A stretch of DNA of 33,509 nt from positions 1-33,509 of the forward strand of contig JBBQWT010000032.1 of assembly GCA_038210375.1 (NCBI GenBank), written 5' to 3'. The notes under the pieces were generated by a model, which did not search any database, was not told where the DNA came from, and saw nothing but the letters and a program-made list of their open reading frames with translations. Position numbers and translations under genes: made by a program. The stretch is from JBBQWT01 sp038210375 (GTDB lineage Bacteria; Acidobacteriota; Terriglobia; Terriglobales; Acidobacteriaceae). This document shows, piece after piece, positions 14,422 to 24,775 of the stretch (its first letter is position 1; every line of letters starts with the position of its first letter).

Positions 14422-16818
14422 TTGGCTAAGACAACCGAGAAAACCGAAGTCAGAAAAAACCCCTCCCGCAACGCGCCGGGTAACCAGCCCTCTGCCGCCG
14501 AGCCCGCAGTTGCCACTCCCCAAGCCGCGCCCAAGGCCGCGAAAACTTACCAGGGATTGACCCGCGAGCAGATCGTCGAATGTTACCGCGTAATGTTTAT
14601 GTCGCGGCGTCTCGACGACCGAGAGATTTTGCTCAAGCGCCAGCAAAAAATTTATTTTCAGATCTCGGGCGCCGGACACGAAGCCCTGCTGGTCGCTGCC
14701 GGCATGGCCTTGAAACCGGGCTACGATTGGTTCTATCCCTATTATCGCGATCGCGCGCTGTGCCTCGCCCTGGGTGGCACCGCCGAAGACCAATTGCTGC
14801 AGGCAGTAGGCGCCGCCGCCGATCCCAGCTCCGGCGGCCGCCAGATGCCGTCACACTGGGGCAACAAGCAACTCAACATCGTGACTCAGTCATCTCCCAC
14901 CGGCACCCAGTTTCTGCAGGCAGTAGGCTGCGCCGAGGCCGGCCGCTATTTCACCCAGAATCCTCAGAGCGCCGCTCCCCTGGCGGGTGGCTACGGCACA
15001 TTCAAAGACGTGACTTTTCACGGGGACGAAGTGGTTTACGTCTCCTCCGGCGAAGGCACCACCAGCCAGGGAGAATTCTGGGAGGCGATGAACTCCGCCT
15101 CCACCCTCAAGTTGCCGGTGCTGTTTCTTATTGAAGACAACGAGTATGCCATCTCCGTCCCCGTGGAAGTGCAGACCGCCGGGGGAAATATCTCCCGCCT
15201 GGTCGCCGGCTTCCCCAACTTTTTCTTCGCGGAATGTGACGGCACCAACCCGGTCGAGAGTTATGCCGTGCTGTCGCAAGCGGTGGCCCATTGTCGCGCT
15301 CGGAAAGGCCCGGCGTTCGTGCACGGTCATGTGATTCGCCCCTATTCGCACTCGCTGTCGGATGACGAGAAGCTCTACCGCCCCGATTCGGAGCGGCAAA
15401 AAGACGCTGCCCGCGACCCCATCACCCGGATGCAGATGTTCCTGATTCGCGAAAACATTCTCGACGAGAACGCCATCAACAAGTTGGAAAAATCGGTGGA
15501 TGAGGAGATCGAACAGGCCTCACTGCGCGCCCAGGCCGCGGCCTTGCCCCAGCGCGAATCCATTCTGAAGAACATTTATTCGCCCAACATCGATCCCACG
15601 TCCAGCAGCTTTGCCAGTGAAAAAACGGCGGTACCGGTGGCTATGCAGCAGGAGTCCGCGCCGCAAGAAGCGGCGGCTGCTGAAACTGCTTCCGCCGAGG
15701 CGGGAACCCCGGGCCCTCCCGCAAAGGCCCAGGCCGACGGCACCGCCACTGCGCAAGGCCCCGCCGCCGCGGCCGCCGCAGCGCCGGCTCCCAAGACCAT
15801 GGCCGATCTGATCACCGCCTGCCTGCGTGACGAGATGCGCCGCGACAGCCGGATCGTGGTTTTCGGCGAAGATGTCGCCGATTGCAGCCGCGAAGAATAC
15901 CTCAAGCAAAAACAGGTCAAGGGTAAGGGCGGCGTATTCAAACTGACCGCTGGGCTCCAGGGAGAGTTCGGTCCCGACCGGGTCTTCAACTCGCCCCTGG
16001 CCGAAGCCAACATCATCGGACGCGCCGTCGGCATGGCCACCCGCGGCCTGAAGCCGGTGGTGGAAATCCAGTTCTTTGATTACATCTGGCCCGCGATGCA
16101 CCAGTTGCGCAACGAACTGCCGCTGATCCGCTGGCGCTCCAACGGAAATTTTTCCTGCCCCGCGGTGGTGCGCGTAGCCATCGGAGGCTACCTCACCGGC
16201 GGCGCCGTGTATCACTCCCAATGCGGCGAAAGTATCTTCACCCACACCCCCGGCATGCGAGTGGTATTTCCCTCTAACGCCCTGGACGCCAACGGGCTGC
16301 TGCGCACGGCCATCCGCTGCGACGATCCGGTAATGTTTCTGGAACACAAGCGCCTCTACCGCGAGACCTATGGCCGGGCCGCCAATCCGGGGCCGGACTT
16401 CATGATTCCGTTTGGCAAGGCGCGCACCGTCCGCGAGGGCACTGACCTGAGTGTCATCACCTACGGGGCGGTGGTCCCGCGGGCTCTGCAGGCCGCGCAA
16501 CGCCTGGAGCGCGAGCAGGGAATTTCAGTAGAGCTGATCGATCTGCGAACTTTGAATCCGTATGACTGGGAAGCCATCGCTGAATCAGTGCGCAAAACCA
16601 GCCGTGTATTGGTCGCCCACGAAGACACGCTTAGCTGGGGATACGGCGCCGAAATAGCAGCCAGAATCGCCGGCGAGCTGTTCGACGACCTTGACGCCCC
16701 AGTGCGCCGCATAGCCGCCATGGATACCTTCGTAGCCTATCAACCGGCGCTGGAGAACGAAATTCTGCCCCAAGCCGAAGACCTCTTCGCGGCGATGCAA
16801 GACCTGGCGGAGTACTAA
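14422..16818 (+). CDS. fused 2-oxoacid dehydrogenase E1 component, alpha and beta subunits in one chain
   Basis: This 798-residue protein joins both E1 subunits of a thiamine-diphosphate dehydrogenase complex (branched-chain 2-oxoacid, pyruvate or acetoin type), which decarboxylates a 2-oxoacid and passes the acyl group to lipoyl-E2. After an Ala/Pro-rich leader (1-40) comes the alpha part (about 45-395), with the ThDP/Mg motif GEGTTSQG (from 210) to EDNEYAIS (about 238-245) and the loop SHSLSDDEKLYR (about 309-320), the place of the regulatory phosphorylation loop in mammals. An Ala/Pro/Gln-rich linker (about 405-457) leads to the beta part (about 458-798), with FGEDVAD, FNSPLAEANIIG, EIQFFDY and LIDLRTLNPYD. 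TTG 14422 has AAGGAG 11 nt upstream; a longer frame from 14272 would overlap the HAD gene. E2 and E3 are not in the window. The stop overlaps that of the next, convergent gene. Confidence 0.93.
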   Translation: MAKTTEKTEVRKNPSRNAPGNQPSAAEPAVATPQAAPKAAKTYQGLTREQIVECYRVMFMSRRLDDREILLKRQQKIYFQISGAGHEALLVAAGMALKPGYDWFYPYYRDRALCLALGGTAEDQLLQAVGAAADPSSGGRQMPSHWGNKQLNIVTQSSPTGTQFLQAVGCAEAGRYFTQNPQSAAPLAGGYGTFKDVTFHGDEVVYVSSGEGTTSQGEFWEAMNSASTLKLPVLFLIEDNEYAISVPVEVQTAGGNISRLVAGFPNFFFAECDGTNPVESYAVLSQAVAHCRARKGPAFVHGHVIRPYSHSLSDDEKLYRPDSERQKDAARDPITRMQMFLIRENILDENAINKLEKSVDEEIEQASLRAQAAALPQRESILKNIYSPNIDPTSSSFASEKTAVPVAMQQESAPQEAAAAETASAEAGTPGPPAKAQADGTATAQGPAAAAAAAPAPKTMADLITACLRDEMRRDSRIVVFGEDVADCSREEYLKQKQVKGKGGVFKLTAGLQGEFGPDRVFNSPLAEANIIGRAVGMATRGLKPVVEIQFFDYIWPAMHQLRNELPLIRWRSNGNFSCPAVVRVAIGGYLTGGAVYHSQCGESIFTHTPGMRVVFPSNALDANGLLRTAIRCDDPVMFLEHKRLYRETYGRAANPGPDFMIPFGKARTVREGTDLSVITYGAVVPRALQAAQRLEREQGISVELIDLRTLNPYDWEAIAESVRKTSRVLVAHEDTLSWGYGAEIAARIAGELFDDLDAPVRRIAAMDTFVAYQPALENEILPQAEDLFAAMQDLAEY

Positions 16819-17990
16819 ACCTCCGAAAACACAATCTCCACCTCGCGCCGCGCCATTTCCCCCAGAAACGCGGCACCCGGCACGTCTGTCTCCTGATGAA
16901 TTCCTCCGCGTCTGGCGATTTCTCCCCGCGCCATCATCATGAGCACGATCGCGGCCGGCCAGGCGGTGGTGCGCATCATGGCGGTCATGCCGCTCTTGCC
17001 ATCGAACCGGTCCACCATGGTGAAGGAAGAAACCGCATCGCCGCGATGAGCTTCCACCCGCATGATGCAGACGTCGGGCGCCGCGCTGGTGAGTTTATCC
17101 ACCAGCAAGCGCGAGGTGATTTCGCGTGGCGACACTCGCGCACTCCCAATCTTCAGTTTCTCCTTGCTGAAGAAGCCCAGGTCGTATAGCGAGCGCACCA
17201 TGGCAAAATGCCCGGGATAACGCAGCGTCTTTTCAAAACACTCGCCCACCATGCCCTTGAACGTCTCCGGCATCGTGGAAGTGCCCCCTGAAGTATGAAA
17301 GGCCGCCAGGATTTCGAAGCCTTTGATATGAAAAGTTTCCAGCTCGGTCAGCGGTTCGATGTCGACGATCTTTCCTCCCCGCAGAATCCTGGCCGGTTCC
17401 GCATATTCGTTGATCAACCCTTCCACCGAAAAAACCAGTTGATATGAAAACGGAGGCTTGGGCTTCTCCGGCAGGCCGCCCACATAGATCTTGAGCGCAT
17501 CAGCCAGCCGTGATTTCTTGCCATGCTTCGCCTGCAGCCGCCGCACCAGCTCCCCGGCCAGCACCGACGCCATCCCCGGAGAAAGCCCGCAGTCGGGAGC
17601 TATGCCGATCCCGCGCTTGGCCGCCCGAGCGGCCAAAGCGTACTCCGCGCGCACCACGGTGTTGTTGCCGCCCAGATCGGCGAAGTGGCAGCCTGCGGCA
17701 ATGGCCGCGCGGCACAGACCCAGGTTAAAGAAGTAAGGGACTGCTGACAGCGTGCCCGCATGCCCCCGCATCAGCCGGGTGGCGGCTTTCAAGTCGGAGG
17801 CATCGAGACGCACCGCGCGTACCTTCTTGCCCCTGGCGCCGCCGAGCAGGCGATGGATACGAGCAGCCGCCCGCCGCGCGGTGGGCAGGTCGGCATCAGC
17901 CAGCGTTACCGCTCCCACATCTGACTGCCGCGCCATATCGTATGCCGCCGCGGAACCCATCATTCCCGCGCCGATGACCAGAAGTTTCAT
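16815..17990 (-). CDS. saccharopine dehydrogenase-family oxidoreductase
   Basis: This 391-residue protein begins with a Rossmann nucleotide-binding motif, VIGAGMMGSA at residues 5-14, typical of NAD(P)-dependent saccharopine dehydrogenase-like enzymes. It continues with the family segment DLGGNNTVVRAEYALAARAAKRG and DCGLSPGMASVLAGELVRR (about 95-150). Relatives include lysine 6-dehydrogenase, saccharopine reductases and carboxynorspermidine-type enzymes, so the substrate is open. GGAG lies 6 nt before the ATG. The gene begins 14 bp after the alpha/beta hydrolase stop, with its ribosome binding site in that gap, so they are probably co-transcribed. Its stop codon overlaps the E1 stop by 4 bp in a tail-to-tail arrangement, with no room for a separate terminator. 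Confidence 0.9.
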   Translation of the reverse strand: MKLLVIGAGMMGSAAAYDMARQSDVGAVTLADADLPTARRAAARIHRLLGGARGKKVRAVRLDASDLKAATRLMRGHAGTLSAVPYFFNLGLCRAAIAAGCHFADLGGNNTVVRAEYALAARAAKRGIGIAPDCGLSPGMASVLAGELVRRLQAKHGKKSRLADALKIYVGGLPEKPKPPFSYQLVFSVEGLINEYAEPARILRGGKIVDIEPLTELETFHIKGFEILAAFHTSGGTSTMPETFKGMVGECFEKTLRYPGHFAMVRSLYDLGFFSKEKLKIGSARVSPREITSRLLVDKLTSAAPDVCIMRVEAHRGDAVSSFTMVDRFDGKSGMTAMMRTTAWPAAIVLMMMARGEIARRGGIHQETDVPGAAFLGEMARREVEIVFSEV

Positions 17991-18004
17991 GACGTCTCCA
18001 ATTG

Positions 18005-18940
18005 TTACGGTTGCGATTGTGCAGCGGCGGGCTGCGGCAGTGATCGCAGAAATTCCCGCACCGGCCCCAGGTAAAGCTCCCCTCCGACCGCCGCGCTGTT
18101 ATCGTGTTCGCCGCCCTCGATCAGCAGAAGTTTTTTGGGGGAGGGCGCCGCCGCATAAAGCTTGCGGCTCATCTCCGGAGGAATCAAAGTATCTTCGCTC
18201 CCGTGAATAAACATCACGGGAATCTTCAGCGAGCCCACGCGCGCCAGCGAATCAAACTTCTGGTTCAATAGCAGTCCCAGGGGAAACAGGCGGAAAACCT
18301 TGCTGCGCAAGGCCATGTCATGGATGGAGGTATATCCACTTTCCATGATCAGGCCGGCGGCCTCGGGATGGCGCAGGGCCAGGTCGAGGGCGATCCCGCT
18401 ACCCAGGGAGTGTCCGTAGATCACGATCTGCGCTGGCGCAATATGGCGTTGCTGGGTGAGATAAACCCAGGCGCTTTCGGCATCATCCTCCACCCGAATC
18501 TCGGTGGGAAATGCGCCACGGCTTTCGCCGTAGCCTCGGTAATCGAAGACCAGAACCGATGGTCCCAGGCGGTTGAGCCTCACCGAGTGAGCAGCGTTGT
18601 CCCCAATGTTTCCGGCATTGCCATGCAGGTAGAGCAGCACCTGTACGGAACGCATGGCGGGCCCACCGGGCGCGGCAGCGATGGCCGGCGCCGCCAGCCA
18701 CCACCCGCGAAGGGTATCGCCGGGCATGCACCCGCGCACGCAGGGAATGTCTACCATCTCGAAAGCGCTTCCAAAATCCTGCGGCGTGATCCTGATGCCT
18801 TTGCCGGGAATAAACAGGAAATGGCTTTGCCGCAGGTAAACGAATCCCACAGCCAGCAGGTAAAAGCAGACCAGGGAAATCGCCAGTATCTTGAGAATGC
18901 GCGCCAAAGAAATCATGAAAGCAGGAGACGAGAATATCAT
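18005..18940 (-). CDS. membrane-anchored alpha/beta hydrolase (BEM46/ABHD13-like)
   Basis: This 311-residue protein has one N-terminal hydrophobic segment (about residues 12-36), probably an uncleaved anchor, followed by an alpha/beta hydrolase domain. The oxyanion motif HGNAGN is at 106-111, the nucleophile elbow GHSLGS at 176-181 (Ser178), the acid Asp250 in HGSEDTLIP, and the His279 in GGEHDN. This full triad predicts an active serine hydrolase, similar to BEM46/ABHD13 or Yfh-type esterases; the substrate is unknown. The catalytic domain would lie at the inner membrane, with side unclear. No good ribosome binding site is seen; ATG 18916 is an alternative start. It precedes the saccharopine-dehydrogenase-like gene by 14 bp and is divergent from lolC. 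Confidence 0.92.
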   Translation of the reverse strand: MIFSSPAFMISLARILKILAISLVCFYLLAVGFVYLRQSHFLFIPGKGIRITPQDFGSAFEMVDIPCVRGCMPGDTLRGWWLAAPAIAAAPGGPAMRSVQVLLYLHGNAGNIGDNAAHSVRLNRLGPSVLVFDYRGYGESRGAFPTEIRVEDDAESAWVYLTQQRHIAPAQIVIYGHSLGSGIALDLALRHPEAAGLIMESGYTSIHDMALRSKVFRLFPLGLLLNQKFDSLARVGSLKIPVMFIHGSEDTLIPPEMSRKLYAAAPSPKKLLLIEGGEHDNSAAVGGELYLGPVREFLRSLPQPAAAQSQP

Positions 18941-19081
18941 TCGAGTAAAGAAAGGTGAGTGATTGGTTTTTTCCGGCGCAATGGTTCCAGGCGCTGAGAA
19001 AAAGTCGACCGTGCACGCGAGAAGTCCCGGCGCGTCCCTATCCTCTGCTTCTCTTAAAAATCATGCACGACTCTCTTTCAT

Positions 19082-19125
19082 TATCTCGTCAACCCTTCAA
19101 TTAAGAGATACTGAGATTGCCTCAG
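19082..19125 (+). other. two adjacent hairpins abutting the LolC/E start
   Basis: TATCTC (19082-19087) can pair with GAGATA (19105-19110). Directly after it, CTGAG (19111-19115) pairs with CTCAG (19121-19125) around a 5-nt loop, ending 1 nt before the ATG at 19127. No Shine-Dalgarno is obvious. The structure could shape translation of the permease or be chance. The rest of the 18941-19126 gap shows nothing else I can support. Confidence 0.3.
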
Positions 19126-19126
19126 C

Positions 19127-20368
19127 ATGAGATTTGAAATATTCATCGCCGCCCGCTACCTCCGCGCCAAACGACACCAGGCGGTCGCCGGAATTATCAC
19201 CATCATCTCCATCATCGGGGTGGCGGCGGGAGTGGCTTCCCTGATCATCGCGCTCGCGGTAAACAACGGCTTTCGCCAGGACCTGCAGCAACGCCTGCTC
19301 GGCGCCACCTCGCATGTGAACCTCTTGCGCGTTGAAAACGACGGCATTCGCGACTGGCAACCGCTGTTGGCTCGCCTGCAAACCAGCCCGCACGTTCAGG
19401 CAGCCGCGCCGGCGATCTACGAACAGATACTGCTTTCCCGCGGCGCCCGTGCCCGCGGCGTTGTTCTCAAAGGGATTCAACCAGGCGATGAAGTTAAGGT
19501 CAGCGACCTGCTCACCACTGTCAAATTCGGTTCGGCGGCTGCTCTCAACCAGCCGGCTAATCCCAATCCATCGGCCCCGGCGCCCATTTTGCTGGGCAAG
19601 GATCTCGCTGACGAACTCGGCGCCACCGTGGATTCGCTGGTCGTGGCCACCAGTCCCCAGGGAGAGCTCACGCCGTTTGGCCTGGTGCCCAAGTACGCGC
19701 GGTTCAAAGTGGTAGGGATCTTTCAGTCGGGGTTTTACGATTACGACGCATCATGGGCCTTCACCCGTCTGGGGGATTCGCAGCAGCTCTTTGGCCTCGG
19801 CGACGTGGTCAACGTGCTCGAGTTCAAAGTGGACGACATCTATCGCGCGGGTGAAATCGGCGCCCAGTTGGAACGCGCCGCCGGCCACGGCTTCATGTCC
19901 AGCAACTGGATGGAGCAGAACCGCTCGCTCTTTCGCGCCCTGCGCCTGGAACGGGTGGTCACATTCATCACCATCGGGCTGATCGTAATGGTGGCCGCCC
20001 TCAACATTTTGATTTCACTCATCATGATGGTGATGGAAAAGACCCGCGACGTTGCGGTGCTGATGTCCATGGGCGCCCGCCGCTCCCAGATTCGCCGAAT
20101 TTTTATCGCCCAGGGAGCTTTGATCGGGTCGGTGGGCACGCTCATTGGCTTGATCACCGGCTACGGCCTCTCGTGGGCGGGAGCGCATTACAAGCTCATC
20201 GCACTTTCCGCCGAGGTCTATTCGATTGACTATGTTCCGTTTGTGCCGCGAGCCATCGACGGAGTGCTGGTGGCCGGCATGGCCCTGGGGGTGTCATTGC
20301 TCGCCACCCTCTATCCTTCATGGTCGGCGGCGCGAATTCTGCCCGCCGAATCGCTGCGTTACGAGTGA
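19127..20368 (+). CDS. lolC: LolC/LolE-family lipoprotein-releasing permease
   Basis: This 413-residue protein has the MacB/LolC-type permease layout: one N-terminal helix (about residues 18-45), a large periplasmic domain (about 46-275), and three C-terminal helices (about 278-300, 325-350, 378-395). The N-terminal segment FEIFIAARYLRAKR matches LolC/E proteins, as does the cytoplasmic stretch MMVMEKTRDVAVLMSMGARRSQIRRIF, the coupling region contacting the ATPase. With LolD it would extract outer-membrane lipoproteins from the inner membrane and hand them to LolA. Only one permease gene is present here. E. coli uses LolC plus LolE, while some bacteria use one homodimeric LolF, so it could be LolF-like (inference). 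lolD follows after 85 bp. Confidence 0.9.
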   Translation: MRFEIFIAARYLRAKRHQAVAGIITIISIIGVAAGVASLIIALAVNNGFRQDLQQRLLGATSHVNLLRVENDGIRDWQPLLARLQTSPHVQAAAPAIYEQILLSRGARARGVVLKGIQPGDEVKVSDLLTTVKFGSAAALNQPANPNPSAPAPILLGKDLADELGATVDSLVVATSPQGELTPFGLVPKYARFKVVGIFQSGFYDYDASWAFTRLGDSQQLFGLGDVVNVLEFKVDDIYRAGEIGAQLERAAGHGFMSSNWMEQNRSLFRALRLERVVTFITIGLIVMVAALNILISLIMMVMEKTRDVAVLMSMGARRSQIRRIFIAQGALIGSVGTLIGLITGYGLSWAGAHYKLIALSAEVYSIDYVPFVPRAIDGVLVAGMALGVSLLATLYPSWSAARILPAESLRYE

Positions 20369-20453
20369 ACCTTGTTGGTCATGACCTTTGTAACCAGAGA
20401 TATTGAACAGTTCGGGGCGCAACCGTTTCTAATACAGTGAGACGGGTTTAGAC

Positions 20454-21269
20454 GTGCGGTTTGGACGTGTTTCAGCTGGCATGGGAATGCGGCAGTTGAA
20501 CCTTGGGAGATATGAGTTGCATCCAATAGGAACATTGCAGGAAGAGGCCCAGCGGGAGCATAAGAGTTCAGCTTCGGCGGTAGTGCGAGTGGAAAATCTG
20601 AGAAAGGTTTTTCGCTCGGGACTCAGCCAGCTGGTGCTGTTCGATGACTTGTCGTTTACGGTGGAGGCCGGCGAATTGCTGGCCATCGTAGGCGAGTCGG
20701 GCGCGGGAAAAAGCACTTTGCTGCACATTCTGGGGGTGCTTGATACCCCTTCTGGCGGTAAAGTATACTGCGACCAGAGGCCGATGGATGGCCTCTCCGA
20801 CGATGCGGCGGCGGATTTTCGCAATCGTGAGATTGGTTTTGTGTGGCAGTTTCATTACCTGCTGCCTGAGTTTACCGCTCAGGAAAATGTGGCCATGCCA
20901 CTGCTGATGCGCAGGTTTGACCGCGCATCCGCCATGGATGAGGCCGGTAAATGGTTGCAGCAGGTGGGGCTTGCCGGGCGCGCCCAGCATCGGGCCGGAG
21001 AGTTGAGCGGCGGGGAACAGCAGAGGGTGGCCATCGCCAGGGCGCTGGTGACCGCACCACGGTTGTTCATCGCCGATGAGCCCACGGGCGATCTTGATAA
21101 TCGCACGGCGGAAATGGTCTTTGAACTGATTGCGCGGCTGCACCGCGAGCATAAGCTGACGTCGCTCGTGGCCACCCACAATATTGGATTTGCACGGCGA
21201 TGTGACCGGGTTTTGAAGCTGCATCAGGGTAAGATGGAAGAAGTTTCACCGGCGAGTCTTGAAGGTTGA
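20454..21269 (+). CDS. lolD: lipoprotein-releasing ABC transporter ATPase LolD
   Basis: This ABC ATPase of up to 271 residues carries Walker A GESGAGKST (about 80-88), the Q-loop FVWQFHYLLPEFTA (Gln132), signature LSGGEQQ (184-190), Walker B LFIADEP (204-210), the D-loop TGDLD, and a switch His in ATHN. The HYLLPEFTAQEN stretch is typical of LolD rather than MacB or FtsE. It is cytoplasmic and powers the LolC/E permease encoded just upstream. The start is uncertain: the GTG here gives about 43 residues ahead of the conserved core (VVRVENLRKVF), and ATG 20481 or 20487 are alternatives. No start has a strong ribosome binding site. clpC follows after 47 bp on the same strand. Confidence 0.93.
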   Translation: MRFGRVSAGMGMRQLNLGRYELHPIGTLQEEAQREHKSSASAVVRVENLRKVFRSGLSQLVLFDDLSFTVEAGELLAIVGESGAGKSTLLHILGVLDTPSGGKVYCDQRPMDGLSDDAAADFRNREIGFVWQFHYLLPEFTAQENVAMPLLMRRFDRASAMDEAGKWLQQVGLAGRAQHRAGELSGGEQQRVAIARALVTAPRLFIADEPTGDLDNRTAEMVFELIARLHREHKLTSLVATHNIGFARRCDRVLKLHQGKMEEVSPASLEG

Positions 21270-21316
21270 GCGGACCGGGTAACGGGGTGGTTGTTCATCG
21301 CTGACTAAGGGGGCAC

Positions 21317-23761
<2,445 letters not shown>

Positions 23762-23786
23762 GATCGTGATGCTGTCAGTCAATCTT

Positions 23787-23814
23787 AACGGCCGCCCTTC
23801 CAGGGGCGGCCGTT
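23787..23814 (+). terminator. intrinsic-type terminator after clpC
   Basis: A perfect 11-bp GC-rich stem, AACGGCCGCCC and GGGCGGCCGTT, with a 6-nt loop begins 26 nt past the clpC stop. Only a modest T-rich stretch (GGGTTTAGTTCT) follows. Confidence 0.75.
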
Positions 23815-23914
23815 GGGTTTAGTTCTCGTCCACGGAACGCCTTTTCTCTTGAATTCCTGATATTCAGTTACGGCGATAGATTGTCGCTGAGCAGGCGTAA
23901 GATTTAATCCAGCG

Positions 23915-24175
23915 ATGGGCGAAATGCACAACGAACGGCGCACGCATTCGTTTTGGAGTCTTTTTACGATTGTCCTTCTCATGGGTTTCTTATGGGATGT
24001 TAAAGAGATCAGCCATGAGAGCTGGCAGGAGGGAATCCTGGATGTTTTGGGTGACGCGGTTTGGGCCTTGATCCTGCCGATGATTGCTCTCAGCACTCCC
24101 GCCAGGAAGTACCAGTGGCTTTCGTTACAAGGCGAAAGTCACGCGAACCATGATGAACCGCAACGACCAGCTTGA
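23915..24175 (+). CDS. doubtful small membrane protein ORF
   Basis: This 86-residue ORF would encode two hydrophobic segments, about residues 13-28 (FWSLFTIVLLMGFLW) and 46-62 (LGDAVWALILPMIALS), and a hydrophilic tail. It lies between the clpC terminator and the repeat-bearing gap before the glutaredoxin gene. No clear ribosome binding site precedes either ATG (23915 or 23924), and I recognise no family. It may be a real lineage-specific membrane peptide or a chance frame. It is listed because the region otherwise holds no gene. Confidence 0.35.
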   Translation: MGEMHNERRTHSFWSLFTIVLLMGFLWDVKEISHESWQEGILDVLGDAVWALILPMIALSTPARKYQWLSLQGESHANHDEPQRPA

Positions 24176-24206
24176 ATAAGAGGCCAGACGTAAAGCAAGA
24201 GCAGGG

Positions 24207-24263
24207 GAAAACGCGAGGTCCTTCGCTCAAACAAGCAGCAAAAGCTCGCTCCAGGATGACAAG
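24207..24263 (-). repeat. 57-nt dispersed repeat, copy A
   Basis: Read on the minus strand this copy starts CTTGTCATCCTGGAGC and ends GAAGGACCTCGCGTTTTC. It matches 26861-26917 over its full length with about six differences, in the opposite orientation. The outer blocks (TGTCATCCTG, GAAGGACC) also occur in the pair at 10580-10807. The rest of the gap 24176-24464 is non-coding, with a further weak relative (GGTCCGCCGCAGATGACA) near 24419-24436. Confidence 0.6.
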
Positions 24264-24464
24264 GTTGAGGGCGTTCTGTCGCGCAGTTCTTCTAATGTAA
24301 CTACTTGGGCCGCTGGCTGAGGAAGAATCAGGGGCAGAAGCAAGAGTTAAGGGAACCCTAGAGGTCTTTCGCTTCACTCATGCCCCCAGACGATTCGGTC
24401 CTCCCCAAATGGGTCGAGGTCCGCCGCAGATGACAAAGGGGGAATCCGGCGATAGTCTAATATC

Positions 24465-24722
24465 ATGGACTTAACCGTTTATTCCGCCACCTGGTGCTCC
24501 GACTGCCGCGAGGCCAAGCGCTTTCTTGCCAAGCATCAGATACCTTTCAAGGAAGTTGACATCGAATCCACCCCCGGCGCGGCCGAGCTAGTCATTGCTC
24601 ATACCGGCAAGCGCGCCATCCCTCAGTTTGTGATCGATGGAAAATGGGTGCAGCCCTACCGCCCTGGCCGCGGATTTCTTTATGACGAGATGAGCGAGTT
24701 GCTGGGCGTGAAGACCGGCTAG
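24465..24722 (+). CDS. glutaredoxin-family protein
   Basis: This 85-residue protein is a complete small thioredoxin-fold oxidoreductase. The redox motif is CSDC (Cys11, Cys14) at the start of helix 1, after the strand LTVYSATW. The cis-proline is Pro53 in RAIPQFVIDG. The length and CxxC spacing fit glutaredoxin or mycoredoxin-type proteins that reduce disulfides or mixed disulfides in the cytoplasm; the CSDC sequence differs from the classical CPYC, so the thiol partner is uncertain. No clear ribosome binding site lies before the ATG. purB follows after 53 bp on the same strand, so shared transcription is possible. Confidence 0.92.
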   Translation: MDLTVYSATWCSDCREAKRFLAKHQIPFKEVDIESTPGAAELVIAHTGKRAIPQFVIDGKWVQPYRPGRGFLYDEMSELLGVKTG

Positions 24723-24775
24723 CTTTCCGTCGCGCGGGCTGCTGCAACAAAATTGAAGGTTTCGAGGCGCATGCC

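Noticed and set aside
15520..16500. 326-residue frame antisense to the E1 fusion
   Set aside because: It mirrors the Ala-rich linker and E1 beta coding sequence and shows Gly/Arg-rich low complexity.
23785..24096. 103-residue minus-strand frame after clpC
   Set aside because: Its end is the clpC terminator hairpin; no ribosome binding site and no recognisable domain.
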